NCBI GenBank assembly: GCA_016617855.1
Contig: JAECUM010012941.1
Location: 1-64,000 of the forward strand
From: Megalonaias nervosa
Lineage: Eukaryota; Mollusca; Bivalvia; Unionida; Unionidae
Length of the DNA stretch: 64,000 nucleotides
Direction: 5' to 3'
Part shown: positions 58,197 to 64,000 of the stretch, in pieces
How the letters are laid out: each line of letters begins with the position of its first letter
Position numbering within the stretch: position 1 is the stretch's first letter
Made by a program: the position numbers and the translations under genes
Notes under the pieces: generated by a model
The model's input: only the letters and a program-made list of their open reading frames with translations
Database searches by the model: none
What the model was told of the DNA's origin: nothing

Positions 58197-59508
58197 TATG
58201 AAACTGTTTCAGCAATTATTTTAATTGATGTAGTGAAAGTATTTTCAGCAGCAGCCTTATCAATCAGAGCACTACATTTAATATTAACAGGACCAGCAAG
58301 AAAATCTCTACTTTTCATATACTTCAGATGAGATATTATCATATCTGCAATATGTTAAGACTTTACGATCTGAGGATGAAAATGGAGGATCAGTATTGGT
58401 TGGTATTTCAGTAATATCATTGACTCTATCATGATAAATATCCTCTGTTTCATCGATATAACTAACAACATAACATATCTGTCCCAGTTTAAAATTTTTT
58501 AAATACTAGATATTGCCTGAGAATTGTATATGCTGTTGCAAAACTCAAAAGACCTTTAATATCTGCTTGTTCTATATTTATGTCGTTGACGGGTAGGTTT
58601 TGGTATCTATCAATCAACTCTTTGTTATTTTTGCATTTTGCTTCTGTCAGTAACTTAATTTTTTTTTTAGTTTTTCAACGCAAATTTTAGCACTATTATA
58701 TATTTCATAATCTTCATCAATACTAGGTTTTACAGTTGTAATATCGTCTTTGCTCCTGATAAAATATATCTCGTTCAGCATCATCATATGACTCAATCCT
58801 ATGCTCAGTATCTGATACTACGTTTATTGCAGCATTAATGTGGTATACTTTTCTTTATCGCCGGTGAGAGAGTCTATTAGAACTAGATATGCTGTTGTTA
58901 GCAGGTTAGTATCAAGACTATTATCTACCATTTCCAGCAACGTATTTTTATCATAATAGTCCATGCCTAACACACGAAATACTCGACGTTTAGCAAATGT
59001 GTCTTTGAACTTACGATTTTGTAAAAACTTGTGTTTTCTTGTTTCAGCTAGTTTGTCAAGTTCATCATGAATTTTTTTTTTTTAGTCGCTCTTGCTCTGG
59101 TCGCTTACCGCCATGACAATTTGTTTTTAAAAGGTTAGATTTTTTGATCGTCAAAAGATTTTTTTTATTTAGCTCAATCAACATATTTATCAATAACTTT
59201 TCAACTTTCAATCGCCGTTCCTCACATTCACTTACAGGACAGTATTTACTAATTATATCAACGTCTCTGATCGCATATTTCAGTTGAGGGCCTCTCATTC
59301 CTGCAACTCTAACAAAGCTGTCACTTTTCTCATTTAAACCGGGTGAATTCAAAATTAATTTTTTCATTCGAGCAATTATATTTAACGCTCTTGCTTCCTC
59401 AACACTTTCTGGGTCTAGCTGATCGACTAATTCCTTCTGCGTTTTCGGGTTTAGTATAAAATTATAAAACTCTTTTGCGACTTTGATCGATGGAGGATCA
59501 ACAGACAT
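58196..59508 (-). pseudogene. Unknown 437-codon protein of the element, frameshifted
   Basis: ATG at 59508, 12 bp after the fibre gene's stop. The first 140 or so codons are intact (MSVDPPSIKVAKEFYNFILN start; LDPESVEEARALNIIARMKK; KCEERRLKVEKLL-type charged helices). The frame then breaks in a run of 12 A (T on the plus strand, about 59074-59086). The adjacent frame carries on (IHDELDKLAETRKHKFLQNR; MDYYDKNTLLEMVDNSLDTN; later RDFLAGPVNIKCSALIDKAA) with further breaks to a TAA at 58198-58196, which overlaps the next start. Mostly alpha-helical and charged. It is not recognised; by place and size it could be a minor capsid, scaffold or tail-like protein. Coding character is clear from the continued sense reading across breaks. 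Confidence 0.6.
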
Positions 59509-59520
59509 TATATATTACAA

Positions 59521-60837
59521 TCACATTAAATCGTCAAGTGTATATATCTGGAACATAGACAAACCTGGGTAAGGACCCTCCGCGTTGATAACATAAATAC
59601 GGAAATACGAGTACTTGTTTGCGGTGACTTTAGGATTAAGTGTAAGTTGCTGAGAAGTATAAAAATTACCAATTAATATACCATACAGCGTAGTCCATAT
59701 CGAATCATCATTCGATCCTTCTAATTTCCAGATAAAAATGTATACGAGATTATAATTTGATCGACCTCGTAGTTGAAATTTCCATATTGCTACGGCCGCT
59801 GGACACTGTATTTTGATCCAAAAGTCACTTATTTCTCCGTCTGTGACCCACTCTAACCCGTCAGATACAGGGCTGTTAAGCGCAAACGCATAACTTGGAT
59901 CATTTCCTGGATAATGACTTGATGCTGTTGCAATAAAACCCCAACGGTTATTTATAGCATCAGCGAGATGTGGAATATGACCGACACTATTTTTAGTTCT
60001 TTTGTGCTACCATCAATCGCAAGCGATTGGGCAACACTATCCACGTACTGTTTATTGACAAAATCAAATGCATTAGCAGGTACATACGTAGAAGTTATCT
60101 TATTGTCAACCATATCGATCGCAACTGTAATTGTTCCTCCTGTTTTTTTTTTAAGATAAGTGGTATCCACAGCAGTAATTGTACTTGCTGATGCTGCACT
60201 TATTTCAGCGTCAGTATAAGATTTATTTGTAAGATCCGATGCAGCAGTTGCTTTATAAGTCGTTGTTATTTTATTAGCGCCCATATCTAACGCGCCAGTC
60301 ATCGTATCACTGGATTTTATCAAAAAATTATGCTTGACAAACTTTACATTTGTTACAAATTCGTTCTGGTCAACGTCGTATTATCGAGTTGTGTATTAAA
60401 CATTAATTTCCAGCCCATATCTATATTTCCAGCAATTGTTCCACCAGTGATTGACAACTTGTTATTATCGACCGCGCTAAGTTGTTTATAACTTACTGCC
60501 TGTGTGTTCTTTATGTTGGCAGGAGGGTATTCGGTTTCCACATTTGCTATTTTTTCCATTCATATTGATATTTTCAGTCATTTTTCCACCTCTCGACGAT
60601 AACTTACTATTTTCAATCGTCTTTATTTCGGCAAAACTTATAACTTGTGCGTTATCCACGTTGTCAGGAGGATATACTGTTTCAAGGTCTAGCACTCGCT
60701 GACCTGACATACTTAAATTACCTGTCATTGTATCTCCAGATTTTTTTCAGATAGTTTGTTAAGTCTGCACCAGTTGGAATTGTTGTTTCTTCTGTTCAGT
60801 TTTTGATTGACGTACGAAATTTTGTGTAATAACTCAT
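59521..60837 (-). pseudogene. Tail-fibre-like protein: phage-type repeats plus discoidin-like C-terminal domain
   Basis: ATG at 60837. After about 30 residues come about five copies of a fibre repeat of the MTGNLSMSG...V.DLE..YPP.N..(N/D)AQ..S type. The best are at 60600-60728 and 60035-60323, the latter with the phage-collar-like phrases MTGALDMGANKI and DFVNKQYVDS. The last 145 or so codons (59523-59955) form a beta-rich domain with NDPSYAF, DFWIKIQCP, WKLEGSNDDSIWTTL, YFRIYV and GLSMFQIYTL, the pattern of F5/8-type C (discoidin) carbohydrate-binding domains. Stop TGA at 59523-59521. Repeats of this kind form trimeric shafts in phage and Polinton fibres and the tip domain would bind a receptor glycan (inference). 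Single-base shifts occur near 60740, 60560, 60340 and 59993, several in short A/T runs, so the copy is broken as read. Confidence 0.8.
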
Positions 60838-60907
60838 TCTTATTATTACCGCACGATAATATTTAACTTTCACCGCCTGATAAAACTTTGTGAATACCTA
60901 GTATAGA
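60838..60907. promoter_or_regulatory. 70-bp divergent intergenic region between fibre and ATPase genes
   Basis: The leftward fibre gene and rightward ATPase gene start from either side of this AT-rich gap, so it should hold both promoters. TATA-like strings occur (ATAATATTTAA near 60855; AGTATAGAATG overlapping the ATPase start). No element-specific motif can be proven. Confidence 0.4.
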
Positions 60908-61588
60908 ATGTGTATAATTAACTTCGACACGGAGCGATTAATAAAACATCAGCATAACCACAACCTACCAGATTGCCATTATCTGATAGTAGGACGAACT
61001 GGATCAGGCAAAACTAACCTGTTAATGAATCTATTACTTAACGACATGTGCAACTACGATCGAGTTTATATCTACACAATAAATCCACAGCAGGATAAAG
61101 ACAGGTTGCATAGTGAGTACAACGAAAAACTGATAAATGAACTACGCGTTGATGATGATATATTTATCATGAAACAACCTGAAGATCTAATTCCAGTTGC
61201 CGATCTAGATTCAGACGAGCATAAGATAATTGTCTTTGATGACATCCCGCTGACCAACGCCGAGATGGACAAGATAAAATCTTACTTTTCATTGTCGCGC
61301 AACAGAAAATGTAATGCAGTTTATCTGGCACAGGGTTTCTATAACGTCGATAGATTTATCAGGCGAAATACAGGTTGTTTTATATTACTGGCTGGATTCA
61401 ACAACGTTGATGTACAAAATATAGCACGAGAGCAGTGCGGAAATGTATTAAAAGATAAATTTGATGAACTTTATCATAACGCTACTGGCCAGGGAAAGCA
61501 CAATTTCTTTTTATTTGATAAACTAGCACGAGATCGAAATCACATGTTCAGATGTGGAACAGACAAGTTATTGGACTGTGAAAATTAA
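60908..61588 (+). CDS. A32/FtsK-like genome-packaging ATPase
   Basis: An intact 226-codon frame. The Walker A motif is GRTGSGKT at residues 29-36, the Walker B IIVFDD at 107-112. The segment SRNRKCNAVYLAQGFYNVDR (about 130-149) matches the sensor region of poxvirus A32-like ATPases, and a C-terminal CG.(N)VL/ARE region follows. The length fits the 200-250-residue packaging ATPases of Polintons, virophages and adintovirus-like elements, which drive DNA into the capsid. The start is set by the first ATG after the divergent gap; no longer in-frame extension exists. It is the only gene of the module without any break, and it is followed after 20 bp by the next gene. Base composition (AT-rich) matches the other genes of the module. 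Confidence 0.9.
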   Translation: MCIINFDTERLIKHQHNHNLPDCHYLIVGRTGSGKTNLLMNLLLNDMCNYDRVYIYTINPQQDKDRLHSEYNEKLINELRVDDDIFIMKQPEDLIPVADLDSDEHKIIVFDDIPLTNAEMDKIKSYFSLSRNRKCNAVYLAQGFYNVDRFIRRNTGCFILLAGFNNVDVQNIAREQCGNVLKDKFDELYHNATGQGKHNFFLFDKLARDRNHMFRCGTDKLLDCEN

Positions 61589-61608
61589 TCTAACAGATAA
61601 TTATAAAA

Positions 61609-62248
61609 ATGAACGCAAAACTAATAGAGGTTTTAAATAAATTTGTTGCAACGAGAGCTGCATTAATGAAAAGGTTGAACAGGAAACAGCACAAGAAACT
61701 GCTAGACTTTTTAAGCCGATCATCGAGTCTGTGCTTGGAAAGCAGCCCAGTGTTGACAAAATATCACCAGAAGAAATAAAAAAATTAAAAGAAAAGAGTT
61801 TGAAAGGAATTCTTGAGAAAGGTCAAAAGAAAGTTGCTGAGGATATTATCGACAAAATAGGTGATCCTGAAGAAATAGAAAGGAGGATCGAGGATATTAG
61901 GTTAAGTCAAGAAGAAATTGCGAGAGAAAATAAAGTGCTTTCTGAAGTTTTTATTTCAGGACTTGATATTAAGAATAAAATACGTTTTTTTTTCAGGAAA
62001 AATATCTAAGGAACCATTAAGATCTGATGATTTAAACAATTTTATAACCGATTATATTGTCTAGGAATATCGAAATCTTAATATCGTTTGCTCGTTGGCA
62101 CGTAATAAATACGAAAAATTTAAAAATATTTTACTGAAAATTATTAATAATGGTAAAGAAGCTGAAAAAAAAATTATAAAGTTAAAAAAAAGAAGAAGAG
62201 ATTATGAAATTTTTTAAACAAATGATGGAGTTGTTTCTGATATCATAA
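61609..62248 (+). pseudogene. Charged helical protein downstream of the ATPase, frameshifted
   Basis: ATG at 61609 (MNAKLIEVLNKFVATRAALM). The frame changes near 61670 into the 61731-62009 frame (SPEEIKKLKEKSLKGILEKG; EEIERRIEDIRLSQEEIARE). It breaks again in a run of T at about 61984-61993, after which SKEPLRSDDLNNFITDYIV and further Lys/Ile-rich helices follow to a TAA at 62246-62248. It is rich in Glu and Lys heptad-like patterns, so a coiled coil is likely. The N-terminal phrase LNKFVATRAALM followed by ETARLFKPII is in my judgement typical of a conserved ORF next to the ATPase in invertebrate Polinton-like elements. Function unknown. Confidence 0.55.
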
Positions 62249-62253
62249 TTAAG

Positions 62254-62545
62254 ATGACTGACGCTCTTAGGAAAAGACCACAGCCGTATGACAAATCATG
62301 GACTTTCTTAAGATTGTTTAACATATATGACAGAAATGGTGATAAACGTATCGATGAATAGAAAACAGCTCGTGGTCTAAAGATCTATACCTATCAAGTT
62401 GAAATAGTTGATCGACTAATGTTATTAATCAAAAGAAGACGGAAATGTGAGCACAGAAATCGACAACGAAATTGTTGATATTTTAGATAATCTCATATTA
62501 AACGGTTATCTAAAATCCGACGAATATTATATTTTTACACAGTGA
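62254..62545 (+). pseudogene. Small protein with an EF-hand-like loop, one stop and one frameshift
   Basis: ATG at 62254, 5 bp after the previous stop. The frame reads PYDKSWTFLRLFNIYDRNGD, giving a DRNGDKRIDE loop. Asp, Asn, Asp and Ile fall at positions 1, 3, 5 and 8 of a canonical EF-hand calcium loop, and the TAG (62359-62361) replaces position 11. After the stop the frame continues and then shifts near 62430 into a segment with a second loop-like EDGNVSTEIDNEIVDIL and a stop at 62543-62545. Apparent size is about 97 codons. An EF-hand pair would be unusual for a capsid-module protein. Call is by motif only. Confidence 0.5.
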
Positions 62546-62610
62546 TTTGATTCACAACCGTAAAGCACAAACTGCTAGCAGGTCAGTTTTATCTATCAGA
62601 TACAATAAGA

Positions 62611-63270
62611 ATGTTATCAACTACATTGCTGATTGATTCATCTCAGACTGCGAAGGACAGTGCAAACTTCTACGTTATTTATAATCCATCAATCGAGCTG
62701 GACTCAGGGACGCAATATGAAATAGGTTTAGTTTCAGCTACTGCTTGGCACACCATGGCAAATGTAAAAACTAACGTGAATGACGATTTCACATTTCAAT
62801 CGATCCAGCCAGGCTTCGCTTGGATTTCCGTTAAGATACCACAAGGCGCTTACAACGTTACAGATCTAAATAAAGCAATAAAGTTATTGATTACAACTGG
62901 AGTTGGATCTGCATCATACAGTTTTGAGCTCATTCCAAACTAAACACACTGCGTGACAGAATCACGTTGGAAAACAATTTTCTTGTTGATCTTAGTACGG
63001 CCAACAGCATCGGGTCATTGTTAGGTTTTGCTCGACAGCAATACGGTTCTAGATCGCAAAGTGCTTCAATTTCATACGAGGCCGAGTTACCAGTGGATAT
63101 AACAAAAATAAATTCGATTTTAGTAAACTGCTCGATTGTCAGCACGTGGCAGTAAAGGGCAAACTATTTATTCTTTTAGTCCAGATGTCCCACCAGATTC
63201 GCTGATGCAAGTGACTCAACGGTAAATAATTTACTATCTTGTTAGTGTCGAAAATCAAACATCTTCTATC
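62611..63270 (+). pseudogene. Capsid-associated (possibly penton-like) protein of the element, frameshifted
   Basis: ATG at 62611. The first 110 codons are intact (SSQTAKDSANFYVIYNPSIE; YEIGLVSATAWHTMANV; WISVKIPQGAYNVTDLNKAI), then a shift near 62938 leads to ENNFLVDLSTANSIGSLLGF (62967-63030) and, after a further shift near 63150, to a terminal beta-rich part ending near 63270. The order (TYEIALVS, I..G.Y...LN..I, VD...NSLG.LLGF) is one I associate with a conserved protein encoded beside the major capsid gene in invertebrate Polinton-like elements. A beta-sandwich minor capsid or penton role is inferred, not shown. Confidence 0.6.
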
Positions 63271-63278
63271 ACAATCAA

Positions 63279-64000
63279 GTGACTGATCAATTAATCAAGG
63301 TTGGAGTGAGGGTGCAGAGCACACCAGGTATTTTGCCAAGTGCACCTATCGCAAGTGATCAGGATATAAAACAAGCAGTTTCTGTAATTGTACCAACATC
63401 AGAAATAGCTAAGGCGTTGATAAAAACGACAAAAACTGCTATCTCCGCCAGGGGAAGAAATTATTAGAAAGTTAGTAACTAAACCTAGATACGTCCAGAT
63501 ATTGCCGCATTTTAGTTGGTTGCTTTTACAACCTCAAACCGCAAAGCGATTCGTGATTTTATCTAACAATTACAAAAAAATGTCTATTAAAAATTACCTT
63601 GACCTGACTGAGGAAATAACAACAGATAATTCAACAACAGAATTCGAATACGTTCTCTCGATGAAAATTCAAATGAACCTTACAAAAAGGGTATATGAAC
63701 CTTTAACACACGAGACGAAGACGTGTTTCTGTTGCCGCACAAAGCCGTACTTGAAGTACGAGGTAGAATCCGAACGACTGCTAATCTGCCTGTATATATT
63801 GCAGCTGACACACAAATAACACTATTGAAAACGGTTGGAGTTTGTTAAGAAGCGCTAGATATTAACTAGCTAATCAAACCGTAGAGATATTTCTATTCAT
63901 TTGCCAGTAAAAAGTACTAGTCTTAACCTTGTGTCTTTTAGTGAAGATTATTCACGATCTGTTGCAACAAATATGATGTGGTTTAAAGATACTGGAGATG
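63279..64000 (+). pseudogene. Start of a major-capsid-like gene, truncated by the window edge
   Basis: Coding blocks in shifting frames. One segment at 63279-63467 (ASDQDIKQAVSVIVPTSEIA) may still belong to a short upstream gene. Next come IKNYLDLTEEITTDNSTTEF (63570-63640), then in another frame VFLLPHKAVLEVRGRIRTTA (63725-63785) with YIAADTQITLL. At the very end a frame gives NLVSFSEDYSRSVATNMMWF + KDTGD (63915-64000). The PHKA.LEV.G then ...DDY......N.MW.KDT order matches what I recall of the N-terminal half of double-jelly-roll-type major capsid proteins from invertebrate Polinton/adintovirus-like elements. At least three breaks are present; the C-terminal half lies outside the window. 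Confidence 0.55.

Overview
The window is animal nuclear DNA. It is AT-rich and intron-bearing, and full of microsatellites, minisatellites, tRNA-derived SINEs, LINE remnants, small hAT-like MITEs and one large Polinton/Maverick-type virus-like element. The style of the repeats (tRNA-headed SINEs ending in CA repeats, runs of ACGG-type motifs in a dispersed repeat, invertebrate-type LINEs, a Polinton with a fibre gene) fits a marine invertebrate, most likely a mollusc or another lophotrochozoan. The species cannot be fixed from the sequence alone.

Host gene, minus strand, 12,722-28,402: five exons join with consistent phases and good splice sites into the 3' part of a regulator of G-protein signalling (RGS) gene of the R4/RGS3 type. 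The exons are 27668-28402 (phase 0/0), 24510-24724 (0/2), 23276-23430 (2/1), 14414-14577 (1/0) and 12722-12910 (terminal, with stop). Together they make 485 codons plus stop: a long acidic, Ser-rich and probably disordered N-terminal part followed by a complete C-terminal RGS domain. The first exon shown starts at an acceptor, so further 5' exons should lie above 28.4 kb. None was found.

The introns and flanks hold the repeats: an RT-bearing LINE fragment on the minus strand (15.4-16.4 kb), a 28-bp minisatellite in two blocks (16.5 and 18.8-19.45 kb) around a 1.7-kb TIR-bounded segment, a 40-bp minisatellite (21.1-21.7 kb) and a clean hAT-type MITE with 8-bp target duplications (21,978-22,228). 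From 29 to 51 kb no host exon was recognised. That stretch carries SINEs, a second LINE (36.4-37.9 kb), MITEs, 201-, 49-, 32- and 23-bp tandem repeats and many simple repeats.

From about 51.95 kb to the right edge lies a Polinton-like element. Its protein-primed family-B DNA polymerase (52.0-54.2 kb, C-terminus near 56.0-56.25 kb) is badly decayed and split by about 1.8 kb of unrelated DNA. To its right is a compact, much better preserved virion module. Leftward genes: a tail-fibre-like protein with phage-type repeats and a discoidin-like tip, an unknown 437-codon protein, a small membrane protein and an unknown 127-residue protein. Rightward genes, diverging from a 70-bp intergenic gap: an A32/FtsK-like packaging ATPase, a charged helical protein, a protein with an EF-hand-like loop, a conserved capsid-associated (possibly penton-like) protein and the start of a major-capsid-like gene cut by the window edge. 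Most of these genes carry frameshifts, several at A or T runs. No integrase, protease or terminal inverted repeat was identified inside the window.
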